A stretch of DNA of 64,000 bases. Origin: Methanoculleus taiwanensis (GTDB lineage Archaea; Halobacteriota; Methanomicrobia; Methanomicrobiales; Methanoculleaceae). Below the pieces are notes generated by a model that saw nothing but the letters and a program-made list of their open reading frames with translations, did no database searches and was not told the origin of the DNA. Positions 45,049-53,960 of this stretch are shown here, one piece after another; positions within the stretch are counted from its first letter, which is position 1; the number at the start of each line of letters is the position of its first letter. The translations under genes and the position numbers were made by a program. The DNA lies in assembly GCF_004102725.1 (NCBI RefSeq), contig NZ_LHQS01000002.1, positions 1,045,984 to 1,109,983 of the forward strand, read 5' to 3'.

Positions 45049-45567
45049 TCACCGGGCAGCGGATGACGGCCTCCGCAGCACCGCGGAGATTCCATCGATG
45101 AGCAGGTAGATAGCCGTGGCCACGGCGATATCGGCGAGCATGAGACCGAGGTAGATCAGGCCGCTACTGAGCGTCGTATGCCAGGAGATGAACGGGATCA
45201 TAGAGAGCCCGGAGGCGATGAGGCCGAACGGGAGCAGGATGCCCGGCACCGCGACGAGCACGTAGCAGATCAGGACGTGGAAGATACGCAGATCCTTTCC
45301 GATGCGGTCGAAGATCAGAAACGGCGGGACAAGGACGGCCATCGGTGTCCCGATGAGGAGCGCCCCGATGAGCAGCCATGATGGATCGGTCTGTGCAAAG
45401 AGGATGAAGTTCAGCGCCATGCCGGCGGCAAGAAGCCCGGCCCGCATCAGCCTCTCCTCGAGGTGGCGGAGAACGGCGTACGCCGCTACGGCAACCCCGC
45501 CGCCGGCCAGAAAGACCAGCAGGCCGATGGAGATAATTATGTAGATGAAGCCCTCGACGACGTCCAT
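45049..45567 (-). CDS. Membrane protein, five to six helices
   Basis: A 172-residue protein with hydrophobic segments at about 8-32, 42-60, 64-85, 94-115 and 130-160. It starts MDVVEGFIYIIISIGLLVFLAGGG. The last segment LADIAVATAIYLLIDGI precedes a short basic tail. The family is not recognised and no charged motifs suggest transport of a specific substrate. Confidence 0.55.
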   Translation of the reverse strand: MDVVEGFIYIIISIGLLVFLAGGGVAVAAYAVLRHLEERLMRAGLLAAGMALNFILFAQTDPSWLLIGALLIGTPMAVLVPPFLIFDRIGKDLRIFHVLICYVLVAVPGILLPFGLIASGLSMIPFISWHTTLSSGLIYLGLMLADIAVATAIYLLIDGISAVLRRPSSAAR

Positions 45568-45864
45568 GACAATCTTCCTGTGTGTACAAGAACGAACCGG
45601 GGGGGTTTAATGGTGTTGGGAAAGGGGCGGGCGGCCAGGGGGTCTTATCCCTGCTGGAAATACCGCCGAAGAGGACGCATATTCCATTCTTTCCCGCCGT
45701 TTCCGGTGGGCGAAAAGAGGGGATCCGGAAAAGCGGGAATTTTGTTCAGATGCGCAAAATAGGGAGAACGTATTGAAATATAACGGCTATAGGAGCGAGG
45801 TTCTCTCCCCTAGCTCCGGGATCGGCCGTCTGAAGGCTTCTGTGAGGGTCGGAGATCCTGCTCT
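45568..45864. other. Intergenic region carrying a repeat copy
   Basis: About 300 bases without a gene. A 30-base element at 45820-45849 matches another in the gap upstream of the provirus (53677-53706); see the separate entry. Otherwise only an AT-rich patch near 45770-45790 is seen. Confidence 0.45.
45820..45849 (+). repeat. Dispersed intergenic repeat, copy A
   Basis: GATCGGCCGTCT-GAA-GGCTTCTGTGAGGGT, identical to copy B at 53677-53706 except for the three middle bases (GAA against ACG): 27 of 30. Both are in gaps between genes on the same strand. It may be part of a small RNA or of a spreading element. Confidence 0.55.
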
Positions 45865-46377
45865 TTAAGCACCCCCGTGTGCGGGTGCCCGGGTCACCTC
45901 CGCCTTTCGCCCGAGTTCGCCTGCAATGCCGATCATCTCGTGTATACGCTCATCGGTCGCATAGCCGCTGCCTGCCCACCGGATGACCCCCTGATGGTCA
46001 AGGAGATAGACATACCCGAGCGAGCGGTCGCTGATCTCGAGCGCCTGCCGAAACGCGGTCGAGTCGCCGTAGTAGGTCACTACATAGGGGTGTTTTTCGC
46101 GGGGAATCCCGCTTCTCATGCCTGCATCGATGGAGAACGACATGAGCCGCGGCCAGAACGCGTCGATGACGGGCAGTTCATAGGTGACATAGGTCTCGTC
46201 GCCGCCGAATTTCCGTACAAAAGGCTCACTCCAGGAATCCAGCATTCCCTGTGCATGCCGTTCGAACGCGACGGAGATGAGCGTAATACGGCCTGCCGCT
46301 ACACCGGGAATCGCCACATCCGATCCTGCAAGTGCATGCCCCTTGATCTCTGGAAACATTCTTCCGATAACACTCAT
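45865..46377 (-). CDS. ATP10-like thioredoxin-fold protein
   Basis: A 170-residue protein. FPEIKGHALAGSDVAIP opens like ATP10, and the C-terminal SLGYVYLLDHQGVIRWAGSGYA is a very good match to the closing motif of that family. ATP10 in mitochondria helps assemble the F0 sector of ATP synthase; prokaryotic relatives have no known role. No active-site CxxC is present. The ATG at 46377 has GGAGG about 8 bases upstream. The extension to 46533 is unlikely. Confidence 0.72.
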   Translation of the reverse strand: MSVIGRMFPEIKGHALAGSDVAIPGVAAGRITLISVAFERHAQGMLDSWSEPFVRKFGGDETYVTYELPVIDAFWPRLMSFSIDAGMRSGIPREKHPYVVTYYGDSTAFRQALEISDRSLGYVYLLDHQGVIRWAGSGYATDERIHEMIGIAGELGRKAEVTRAPAHGGA

Positions 46378-46743
46378 AGTCTTGCCTCCGGTCTGAAGAT
46401 CTCCACTGTTTTGTGAGGATAGCAGGCATCCGTGATGATAGTTTCTCTTCCGGGTATCGTTCCCGGGGGGGGTGAAGAGCGGTGCCGGGCAGTTATCGAA
46501 GGTACGCCGACCGGGTCTACCCGGAACCGTCACCGGCCGTCCTGAGACTCTGATTCACCCCGTGTGGCCGTGCTCGGAAAGAGCGGATCCTTTTCAAAAC
46601 CATTTTCTTCACGCAGAAGGAATAGTTCCGGTAAAGGAGATGCTTCATCGGTTAAAACGAATCGGCAGGATCCAAACGTTTCCGGGCACCTGCAGGGCAT
46701 CGAACCTGATGACACACCTGTTCTCCTGTAGGCCACGAGTACC
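46378..46743. other. Intergenic region between divergent genes
   Basis: About 365 bases between the starts of the ATP10-like gene and the permease gene. It must hold both promoters; no clear TATA box, repeat or RNA was seen. A G8 run lies at 46468-46475. Confidence 0.4.
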
Positions 46744-48450
46744 ATGCCGACAAAGCCGCCCGACCTGATCTACGGTGTGGACGAGACACCGCCGACCGTC
46801 CCCCTGCTCCTCCTCGGGCTGCAGCATATCTTCATCGTTATGAGCGCACTCGTCTTCCCGGTCGTCATCATCCGGGCGGTCGGGGGGAGCGCCGAAGACA
46901 CGGCGTTCGTCGTCACCATGTCGATGCTCGCGGGCGCTATCGGAACGGTGCTGCAGACGGTGAACCGAAGAGGGATCGGGTCGGGGTACCTCTGCCCGGC
47001 GGTCTGCGGCCCGTCCTATATCGCCGCATCGCTCCTCGCGGTGCAGACCGGCGGCCTCTCCCTGCTCTACGGCATGACGGCCGCCGCCGGTGTTGCCGAA
47101 ACCATCTTCTCGCGGTTCCTCCACCGCCTTCGGTTTCTCTTCCCGACCGAGGTCACCGGGGTGGTCGTCACGATGGTCGGGATAGCGGTCATCCCGATAG
47201 CCGTCCAGAATCTCATCGGCACCGGAACCGGCGATCCCGTCAGCGAACCGGCGGAACTTATCGTCGCGGCCGTCACTCTCGGCACGATGATCGCCGCCAG
47301 CGTCTGGAGCAAGGGAGGGCTCCGACTCTACTCCGTCCTCGTCGGGATGGTGGCCGGGTACATCGCCGCCGGGATAACGGGCGTCCTCGGGGCAGACGCG
47401 ATCGCCCAATTCGTTGAGGCGCCGCTCTTTGCACTCCCCGAGATCCGCCACCCCGGATGGTCGTTCGATGCGGCACTCCTCCTCCCGTTCATCATCGTCG
47501 TGCTCTCCTCCACGTTCAAGACCATCGGCGACCTGATCACCTGCCAGAAGATCAACGACGCCGACTGGAAACGGCCGGATATGCAGAACATCAGCGGCGG
47601 CATCCTTGCAGACGGCCTCTCCGCCGTCGTCGCGGGCCTCCTCGGCGGGATGGGGCAGGCGACCTCCTCGAGCAACGTCGGGCTTTCCATCGGAACGGGA
47701 GCCGCAAGCAGGGCGATTGCGTACGTCGTTGCAGCGATACTGCTCGTCCTCGTCTTCGTCCCGAAACTGGCCGCGGCCTTCGTCATCATGCCTGCGCCGG
47801 TGATGGGGTCGGTCGTTATCTACGCCGTCACCTTCATCATCGTCACGGGGCTGCGGATCATCACCTCACGGATGATGGACGCCCGCAAGACCTTCGTCGT
47901 CGGGCTCTCGTTCATCTTCGGCCTTGCGGCGGGGATGATCCCGGGCTTCGCCGACGGCATGCACCCGCTCGTCCAGCCCGTTTTCGTCTCCGCGCTCTCC
48001 GTCGCGACCGTGACGGCACTCGTCGTCAACCTTGTCTTTCGGATCGGAATAGCAGAGCGCCAGTCGCTGACGCTCGAGTCCGGGACCGGGTTTCCGGACG
48101 CGATCTTCTCGTTCTTCGAGCGGGTCGGAGGCGCCTGGGGTGCCCGGCCCGAGGTGATCCGCCGGGCGGAATCTGCAGTGAACGAGCTGATGGAACTCGT
48201 CACCATCACCGGTGCCGCGGACGGCCCGGTGCAGGTAGATGTGAAGTTCACCGAAGAGGCGCTCACTATCGTTGCCCGCTACCGGGGCAGAGCGCTCGAC
48301 CTCGAACCCGGCCGACTGCCAGCCGACCTGCTTGCCGACGGGGGAGACTTCTCCCGCCTCCCCGTGCTTCTGATCCGGCAGTATGCCGATACCGTCCGCA
48401 CGGATGAGCGGGACGGAGAGTGCCGGGTCAGGCTGCAGTTCGAGCACTGA
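46744..48450 (+). CDS. NCS2 uracil/xanthine permease with C-terminal GHKL-like domain
   Basis: A 568-residue protein. Residues 1-445 form a 14-helix NCS2 nucleobase transporter: PLLLLGLQHIFIVMSALVFPV is the family opening, and GGILADGLSAVVAGLLGGM with TSSSNVGL is the conserved substrate region. The usual glutamate motif of helix 8 appears as FKTIGDL, so the substrate may differ. Residues 460-568 are extra: ESAVNELMELVTI resembles the N-box helix of anti-sigma/GHKL ATPases, followed by strands and RLPVLLIRQYADTV, as in RsbW-like folds. Charged ATP-binding glycines are missing, so it may bind a regulator rather than ATP. Confidence 0.82.
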   Translation: MPTKPPDLIYGVDETPPTVPLLLLGLQHIFIVMSALVFPVVIIRAVGGSAEDTAFVVTMSMLAGAIGTVLQTVNRRGIGSGYLCPAVCGPSYIAASLLAVQTGGLSLLYGMTAAAGVAETIFSRFLHRLRFLFPTEVTGVVVTMVGIAVIPIAVQNLIGTGTGDPVSEPAELIVAAVTLGTMIAASVWSKGGLRLYSVLVGMVAGYIAAGITGVLGADAIAQFVEAPLFALPEIRHPGWSFDAALLLPFIIVVLSSTFKTIGDLITCQKINDADWKRPDMQNISGGILADGLSAVVAGLLGGMGQATSSSNVGLSIGTGAASRAIAYVVAAILLVLVFVPKLAAAFVIMPAPVMGSVVIYAVTFIIVTGLRIITSRMMDARKTFVVGLSFIFGLAAGMIPGFADGMHPLVQPVFVSALSVATVTALVVNLVFRIGIAERQSLTLESGTGFPDAIFSFFERVGGAWGARPEVIRRAESAVNELMELVTITGAADGPVQVDVKFTEEALTIVARYRGRALDLEPGRLPADLLADGGDFSRLPVLLIRQYADTVRTDERDGECRVRLQFEH

Positions 48451-48483
48451 AAAGGTTTATGCACCCTGTATCGGCGGACGGGC

Positions 48484-50304
48484 TCAGTCCGGGATTGTCG
48501 CTTCGTCCCGGTGCCGCTGCTCGTCCGGGCGCACCTTCTGCAGCGTGAACCGGAATGCCGTTCCCTCTTCCGGCTTTCCGGGCACCCTGTCCTCCACCCG
48601 GATGCTTCCGCCGTAGCGTTCCACGAGCGTCCGCACGATATAGAGGCCGAGACCCTTTCCGCTCCTCTTGCTCTTTCCTTTCTGGAACCGGGAGAATAGT
48701 GTGGGTTTTATCGCATCGGGTATACCGGGGCCCGTGTCCTCGACCGAGACCAGCACCCCGCCGTCCTGCTCAAGGGCACGGATTGTGATCACGATATCGG
48801 GCTCGCCGAACTTGATGCTGTTGCCGATGAGGTTTGTGAAGATTTCGGGGAGGAGGTCGTCGGCCCTGACGAAGAGCGGTCTTCCGCGATACCTGATGGT
48901 CGTCTCAGGGTGCTGCCGTATTTCAGCCCTGATAACCGCGTCGAGGTCGACGGGTTTCAAGGCGGGGTTCGGGGAGCGGAGATGCCTGATCGTGGAGACG
49001 TTCTGGATGATCTGGATGCTCCGGCTGACGGCCGATCGGATCTTCTGTGCCATTGTCCGGTTTTTCCCCTCGAGTTCATCTTTGAGAAGGTCGGTGTAGC
49101 CGAGTGCTACCGAATTGGCGTTGTTGATGTCGTGCACCATGATGTCGAGGTAGAGGTTCGCCTCTTCATTCGCCGCCAGGATGGCTTCTTCTGCCTGTTT
49201 GCGCTCGGTGATATCGGTGAACGTAACCACTGCCATGAGTGGGTCGCCGGCCGCATCGTAGATGAGGGTACCGCCGTAGTTGAATATGCGCTGCCAGTCG
49301 GCTCCGATGCGCCGTGTAAGGACTTCCATATCCTGGATGGTCTCCCCGCGAAGGATGCGTGACAGGGGCCACTCTTCCACCGGGAGGAAGGTGCCGTCCA
49401 TGGTTGAGAGCTCGAAGATGGTGGCGAACGCACGCTGGTTATCCAGTGCTTCCCCAAGACCGGGCAGCTCGTACATCTCCAGAGCGGCACGGTTCCAGTT
49501 GACCAGGTTGCCATTGAGGTCGGCGACGACCAGCCCTTCGTTCAGGCTCTCGACAACTGTACGGAGTTGGGTTTCGCTGTTCCGGAGTGCCTCCTCTGCC
49601 CGGATCCGGTCGGTGATGTCCTTCCCCGACCCGATGATCCCGGTGACGCGACCGCCGGCGTCCTTCAGAATGGCCCCCCTCCAGATGAGCGTGCGTTCAT
49701 CTCCACCCCTCGTCACGACAACATACTCATCACTCCCATACGATGAGGCTATCCCGGATAACCGGTGCGTGAATGCCTGCCGGGTGTCCTCCCGGATCCG
49801 CTCCGGTATCACAACGTCAAACCAGTTCTTCCCGAGGAGCTCGTCTTCCCGGTACCCCAGGAGTTCGCACCCGCGACGGTTGACGAGGGCGATGGTCTGA
49901 TCTGCGTTGATGACGACGAGCAGAACAGCGGCCACATCCAGGTAGCTCTGCGCCCGGTCGCGCTCTTTCTCGGTATTCTTCTGCTGCTCCTTCAGGCGCT
50001 CGGAGAGCCAGGCGATGACGAATCCGACCATGACGAGCATCAGCGCACGCCCGTAGTCGTTGAACGTCCCCGGATCTGTCCTGAGGAGGAAGTGGCTTGC
50101 GAGGACGAGCCCGGCAAGGAAAAATGCCACAATGATCCCCTTTCTCCCCCACCAGAGCGTCGCGAGGATGATGGGTATGTAGAAAAAATGGGAAAATACC
50201 GTACCTATTCCCAGAACCACATGGAAGTAGTAGGTCGCAATGACCGATACCGCGAGCAGGGTGCCGATGATAAATAAGCGGGCATTTTCGGTCAGTGGTG
50301 CCAT
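48484..50304 (-). CDS. Membrane sensor histidine kinase with two PAS domains
   Basis: A 606-residue kinase. Four or so hydrophobic helices occupy residues 8-100, followed by a coiled linker. PAS1 is at 120-245 (ending GSGKDITDRIRAEEA), PAS2 at 250-385 (ending TFTDITERKQAEEA). The H-box is YLDIMVHDINNAN near residue 400. The ATPase domain has N-box NLIGNSIKFG, G1 EDTGPGIP, F box FSRFQKGK, and G2 GKGLGLYIVR. The VHDINN-type acceptor is common in methanogen kinases. No regulator gene is adjacent. Confidence 0.88.
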   Translation of the reverse strand: MAPLTENARLFIIGTLLAVSVIATYYFHVVLGIGTVFSHFFYIPIILATLWWGRKGIIVAFFLAGLVLASHFLLRTDPGTFNDYGRALMLVMVGFVIAWLSERLKEQQKNTEKERDRAQSYLDVAAVLLVVINADQTIALVNRRGCELLGYREDELLGKNWFDVVIPERIREDTRQAFTHRLSGIASSYGSDEYVVVTRGGDERTLIWRGAILKDAGGRVTGIIGSGKDITDRIRAEEALRNSETQLRTVVESLNEGLVVADLNGNLVNWNRAALEMYELPGLGEALDNQRAFATIFELSTMDGTFLPVEEWPLSRILRGETIQDMEVLTRRIGADWQRIFNYGGTLIYDAAGDPLMAVVTFTDITERKQAEEAILAANEEANLYLDIMVHDINNANSVALGYTDLLKDELEGKNRTMAQKIRSAVSRSIQIIQNVSTIRHLRSPNPALKPVDLDAVIRAEIRQHPETTIRYRGRPLFVRADDLLPEIFTNLIGNSIKFGEPDIVITIRALEQDGGVLVSVEDTGPGIPDAIKPTLFSRFQKGKSKRSGKGLGLYIVRTLVERYGGSIRVEDRVPGKPEEGTAFRFTLQKVRPDEQRHRDEATIPD

Positions 50305-50764
50305 GGTCGGACGCTCCCTCCGTATGCTCTGTTTATATTGCTACCGCTTTATAATAATCCCCGCGATGGGGTATGAGCCGGTGTTCCCGAAACTCTATTC
50401 CGATCTGCAGGACACCCGCTCGTCGCTTCTTCCCTGGAATGTGCCTTATCTGCTCCTGACCCCTCCCGCGTGCCTTCCAGGGAGGTGCAGGCGGGAAAGC
50501 AGGGGGGCGATTCCGGCCCGGTGCCGGCATCCGGCTGCAGTATTCCTTATGGTGGGTGTCAGGCCGGGGAGCCGACAGATGTGTGTGGGGCGCCTCTCCT
50601 GCACGGTTATGGAAGATCTCTCCGGGGAAGGGCTGCCCGATATGCCCCCGCTGTCGAAGTTCCTGCGTGAGCGCCCAAGAGAACCGGTGAACATTTTTGA
50701 ATAGTCTCCCATCCTTCTCCTTCATGTAGTCCGGGAACCCCGGATGTAGCAGAGTGATGCGTCA
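50305..50764. other. Intergenic region, no convincing gene
   Basis: About 460 bases between the kinase start and the zinc-ribbon gene. Open frames on both strands are Pro/Arg-rich and lack domain signatures. The AT-rich stretch near 50330-50355 (TTTATATTG, TTTATAATAATCC) likely holds the kinase promoter. Confidence 0.4.
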
Positions 50765-50923
50765 ATGACACGAAAGATAATACGCTGCCCAATCTGCCGG
50801 AGCACCAACATCTATTGGGACGCCCGCGGCCTGTATGCGACGATGTATTACTGTCGGCAGTGTGGATACAACGGGGCGTTCATTCTCGAGTGCGATGAGG
50901 ATAGTGACGTTCCTCCGGGTTGA
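50765..50923 (+). CDS. Small zinc-ribbon protein
   Basis: A 52-residue protein with one zinc ribbon: CPIC (Cys8, Cys11) and CRQC (Cys30, Cys33), separated by STNIYWDARGLYATMYY. The tail is acidic (LECDEDSDVPPG). The fold resembles TFB/TFS-type or rubredoxin-like ribbons, and such tiny proteins are common and uncharacterised in methanogens. GTGATG lies 5-10 bases before the ATG. It is short enough to be missed by gene callers. Confidence 0.65.
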   Translation: MTRKIIRCPICRSTNIYWDARGLYATMYYCRQCGYNGAFILECDEDSDVPPG

Positions 50924-51072
50924 GCGTCGGTTCTGCCCTTCCCGCCAATCCGGTTTTGACAGACAGGAGAGGCCATCCCCGTCTTATGCGGCCTCTGAGA
51001 TAGAACGCGGAGTCGTGGTCTTCCACGAAAAATATCCGTCACCGTTCTCCCGGTTTTCATGGTGGCTGCGAT

Positions 51073-51153
51073 GAGATTAATGAATTGAGCAAGGCCGGCT
51101 GGGACGAATCCCTCGACACGCTCGCAGAAGTCCTGGAGGAAGGAGAAGCCGGG
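51073..51153 (+). pseudogene. C-terminal remnant of an AHSA1-type protein
   Basis: The frame just upstream of the SRPBCC gene reads EINELSKAGWDESLDTLAEVLEEGE. This is the closing helix of AHSA1/SRPBCC proteins (G-W-x2-S-L-D-x-L-A-E). It belongs at the end of such a protein, so it is likely the tail of a deleted tandem copy rather than an N-terminus of the next gene. Confidence 0.4.
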
Positions 51154-51633
51154 ATGGCGAAGATGAATATTACTGCCGAGCCGGGAAAGCAGGAGATCGT
51201 CATGACGCGGATCTTCGACGCACCACGGGAAGACGTTTGGAGGACGGTCACGGTTCCGGAGCTTATACCACGCTGGTGGGGGTCAAGGAGCTTCACGACC
51301 ACGGTTACTGTGAGGGATGTAAGGCCCGGCGGCATCTGGCGATTCGTCCAGCGCGACGCCGACGGTAACGAGTACGCGTTCCATGGCGTATACCACGAGG
51401 TCGCGCTGCCCGAGCGGCTTGTTTATACCTCTGAGTTCGAGGGCATGCCGGGCCGTGTGCAGCTTGAGACGGTGACGTTCGAAGACCTGAATGGGAGGAC
51501 GAAGATGACGGATCGATCTATCTTCCAGATAGTCGAAGACCGCGACGGGATGCTTCAATCGGGGATGGAGAAAGAGGTGACCGAATCCATGGATCGGTTG
51601 GCCGGACTGGTGGAAAAGCAGAGAGCGCGGTGA
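51154..51633 (+). CDS. SRPBCC (AHSA1-type) domain protein
   Basis: A 159-residue helix-grip protein. IVMTRIFDAPREDVWRTVTVPELIPRWWG is the AHSA1 opening; VRDVRPGGIWRFVQRDADGNEYAFHGVYHEV and PERLVYTSEFEGMPG are the conserved middle blocks. Its cavity binds hydrophobic ligands in relatives. It ends TESMDRLAGLVEKQRAR, where the family usually has GW. The ATG at 51154 has AGGAGAAG 6 bases upstream. Confidence 0.85.
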   Translation: MAKMNITAEPGKQEIVMTRIFDAPREDVWRTVTVPELIPRWWGSRSFTTTVTVRDVRPGGIWRFVQRDADGNEYAFHGVYHEVALPERLVYTSEFEGMPGRVQLETVTFEDLNGRTKMTDRSIFQIVEDRDGMLQSGMEKEVTESMDRLAGLVEKQRAR

Positions 51634-51823
51634 CCGGCGAAGGCAGGGCTCACCGATCAAAGCAGCCCGCTTCCTATCCCGGAATCTTCCTGATACCAAA
51701 AATCGATTTAGCGTGGGGATTTATCCCGATAGCCTCTTCAATACCCGGGATAATACCGATCCGCCTGATATTCATGACCCGTGTTTTCGATATGTACTTA
51801 TCTACCCTGCACGATGTGAATGT

Positions 51824-52723
51824 ATGAAACACCGAGAATATCCTCTCCCAGACAGTACAATCTGCCAAACTGCGTCTGGCCCCCTTGAATATGCAATCGT
51901 AGGGGAAGGGCCGCATATCCTGTGTTTTCATGGCGGCCCGGGAGGGTTTGACCAGAGTGCACTGACGTTCGACATGTTTGCAGATGCAGGCTTTTCACTG
52001 ATCTGCATATCACGACCGGGATACCTGGGGACGCCACTTGCAACCGGAAGAACGATTGCCGATCAGGCAGATGTCGCTGCAGCTCTTCTGGACGCTCTCG
52101 GGATCGACAGGGTCTTTGTGATGGGAGCGTCTGCAGGAGGTCCTCCCACGTATGAGTTTGCACTTCGGCATCCGGAGAGGACGAAAGCGATTATCGTCAT
52201 CGACGGCGTCAGCAGAAAGTACCTCATGCCCGATCAGGCGGGCAGGGTAGAGCAGGCGCTCTTCCTCTCCGATCCCGGCCTGAAGTTCGAACTGATGCTG
52301 GGAGACTTTTTCCCGAGGTCCATCGTTGCGGAGATGATCAAAACGGAAGGCAGGCTGTCCAAGGAAGAGCTGAAATCACGAGTCGGTCACATCATGAGCG
52401 ATGAGAAGAAACTGGACTATATCCTGAAGCTCTTCCATACGCTGTATCCGTACAGCCGGAGAAAGGAGGGGACCGAGAACGATCTCGCGAACTACTCACA
52501 GATTGATGCACTGCCTGTCGCGAAGATCACGGCTCCCGCCCTCATCATCCATGGAACAGCAGACGCAGACGTCGACATCGGCGATGCACTCTACGCAGCG
52601 GATGCCATTAAAGGCGCAGAACATTTCTGGATCGAAAAGGGTACGCACTTCTGCTTCTGGGCATCGCCTCAGGCCGAAGAGGCGCAGCAGGCTGCGATTG
52701 ATTTCCTGAAGCGGCATCAATAA
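51824..52723 (+). CDS. Alpha/beta-fold hydrolase
   Basis: A 299-residue hydrolase. The oxyanion turn HGGPGGFDQ is near residue 35; the nucleophile elbow is VMGASAGGP (Ser in G-x-S-x-G). The acid is in HGTADADVD and the catalytic His in EKGTHFCFW. The sequence is close to prolyl-iminopeptidase/esterase-type members with a helical cap (residues 140-210). The ATG at 51824 has a weak GTGA upstream. The natural substrate is unknown. Confidence 0.85.
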   Translation: MKHREYPLPDSTICQTASGPLEYAIVGEGPHILCFHGGPGGFDQSALTFDMFADAGFSLICISRPGYLGTPLATGRTIADQADVAAALLDALGIDRVFVMGASAGGPPTYEFALRHPERTKAIIVIDGVSRKYLMPDQAGRVEQALFLSDPGLKFELMLGDFFPRSIVAEMIKTEGRLSKEELKSRVGHIMSDEKKLDYILKLFHTLYPYSRRKEGTENDLANYSQIDALPVAKITAPALIIHGTADADVDIGDALYAADAIKGAEHFWIEKGTHFCFWASPQAEEAQQAAIDFLKRHQ

Positions 52724-52838
52724 GCTATTCTTTTTTGTGGAGGGACGCCTGCGCTCCGTAAACGCCGTTTTGCGTCACCGGAACCGGGAGCTGGCGACGT
52801 ATGCAGGATACTATGTCAGCAGGTGACATACGCCGATC

Positions 52839-53420
52839 ATGGATCGATCTCGTGACTGTCTGCCCGGGATGATGCCGGCGGTCACCACTATCGCAACGGC
52901 ACTGGGTCAGGTATGCCTCATCTGGGTTCACGCCGCATCGGAGCCGAAGGTGCGGAGAATTATCCTCCCCGGCGATCCGCGATCCGGTACGATAGTGACC
53001 GAAAACATGCCTTCCATCGAAAAGCCCCGTGATAAAGGCATCCAGGTGCTGATTGCCGGGATACAGTCCTTCCTCATGGGAAATGACATACACTTGACTA
53101 CCGACCTGCTCGACCTTGATCGGTGCCCATCGTTCCAGCGGCGCGTACTCCTCGCCGAATACGGCATACCCCGAGGGTACGTCAGCACCTACGGACGCAT
53201 CGCCCGACATCTCGGGAATCCCGGTGCCGCCCGGGCTGTCGGCAACGCGCTCGCCCGCAACCCGTTTCCCATCGTCATTCCCTGCCACCGTGCCCTGCGA
53301 GCGAACGGGCAGCTGGGGGGGTTTCAGTCAGGCCAGGTTGTGAAACGAAGGCTGCTCGAGATGGAGGGCGTCAGGTTCCGGGGGGACGGCCGGGTGATCA
53401 TGGAGCGGGTGTGGTACTGA
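52839..53420 (+). CDS. ogt: Methylated-DNA-protein cysteine methyltransferase (Ogt)
   Basis: Suicide repair protein that takes the methyl group from O6-methylguanine onto its own Cys. The C-terminal domain of the 193-residue product has the active site IVIPCHRALRANGQLGGF and the helix-turn-helix GYVSTYGRIARHLGNPGAARAVGNALARNP that binds the minor groove. The N-terminal 90 residues are divergent. Starts at 52869 or 52872 are alternatives to 52839. Confidence 0.9.
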   Translation: MDRSRDCLPGMMPAVTTIATALGQVCLIWVHAASEPKVRRIILPGDPRSGTIVTENMPSIEKPRDKGIQVLIAGIQSFLMGNDIHLTTDLLDLDRCPSFQRRVLLAEYGIPRGYVSTYGRIARHLGNPGAARAVGNALARNPFPIVIPCHRALRANGQLGGFQSGQVVKRRLLEMEGVRFRGDGRVIMERVWY

Positions 53421-53915
53421 ACACGAGCACTTCGAATACTCCCCGGGATCATAGCACTCCGGGGATGGAAGGGAGAGCCGGATTCTCTCTGTCCTGAAAG
53501 GAGGGCAGATGTGCAGTATTTTCCGATTTTACAGGAGGTTCAGAAGCCCGGATGCCGGTAGTGGAATTAGGTGGAGGATATTGTCCGGATTCCTGAAAGA
53601 ATGGAGAATCATCGAGGTATAATGGCCATATGAGCAAGGGTAATTGTGAGAGGATGGATACCCTGTCTCGCCTTGCGATCGGCCGTCTACGGGCTTCTGT
53701 GAGGGTGGTTTTTCCGGGGGATTCGGCCGGGATTGCGGATCTGTAAAGGGTTCTACTGTTGTACAGCGTAGTAATCATTTCATCTGTAAAAGTCAGTTTT
53801 AAGACGGATTTCCCTGGAAAAATCGCGTTGGCAACGCCAGTCGATCTCCGGACGCATGAACAAGAGATGCAATTTCCGGGGTGAAGCCTGCGATAATAAC
53901 TTTCAGAAAATAAGA
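53421..53915. other. Intergenic region at the provirus boundary
   Basis: About 495 bases between ogt and the attachment site. It contains the repeat copy at 53677-53706 and an AT-rich stretch (53755-53835). No gene is supported. This is the host flank downstream of the original tRNA-Ala position. Confidence 0.5.
53677..53706 (+). repeat. Dispersed intergenic repeat, copy B
   Basis: GATCGGCCGTCT-ACG-GGCTTCTGTGAGGGT, 27 of 30 bases shared with copy A at 45820-45849. It sits about 210 bases outside the provirus attachment site, so it belongs to the host. Confidence 0.55.
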
Positions 53916-53959
53916 TGGACCGAGCGGGAATTGAACCCGCGGCCTCTTCCATGCCAAGG
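53916..53959 (-). other. Provirus attachment site: 3' half of tRNA-Ala(GGC)
   Basis: Read on the minus strand, this is the end of a tRNA-Ala: anticodon loop TTGGCAT, GGAAG, AGGCC, the T arm GCGGG TTCAATT CCCGC, acceptor TCGGTCC and discriminator A (at 53916). The 5' strand of the anticodon stem is replaced by unrelated sequence, so the match ends at the anticodon loop, where SSV-type integrases cut. The intact tRNA should lie at the other end of the element, beyond 64000. Confidence 0.8.
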
Positions 53960-53960
53960 C

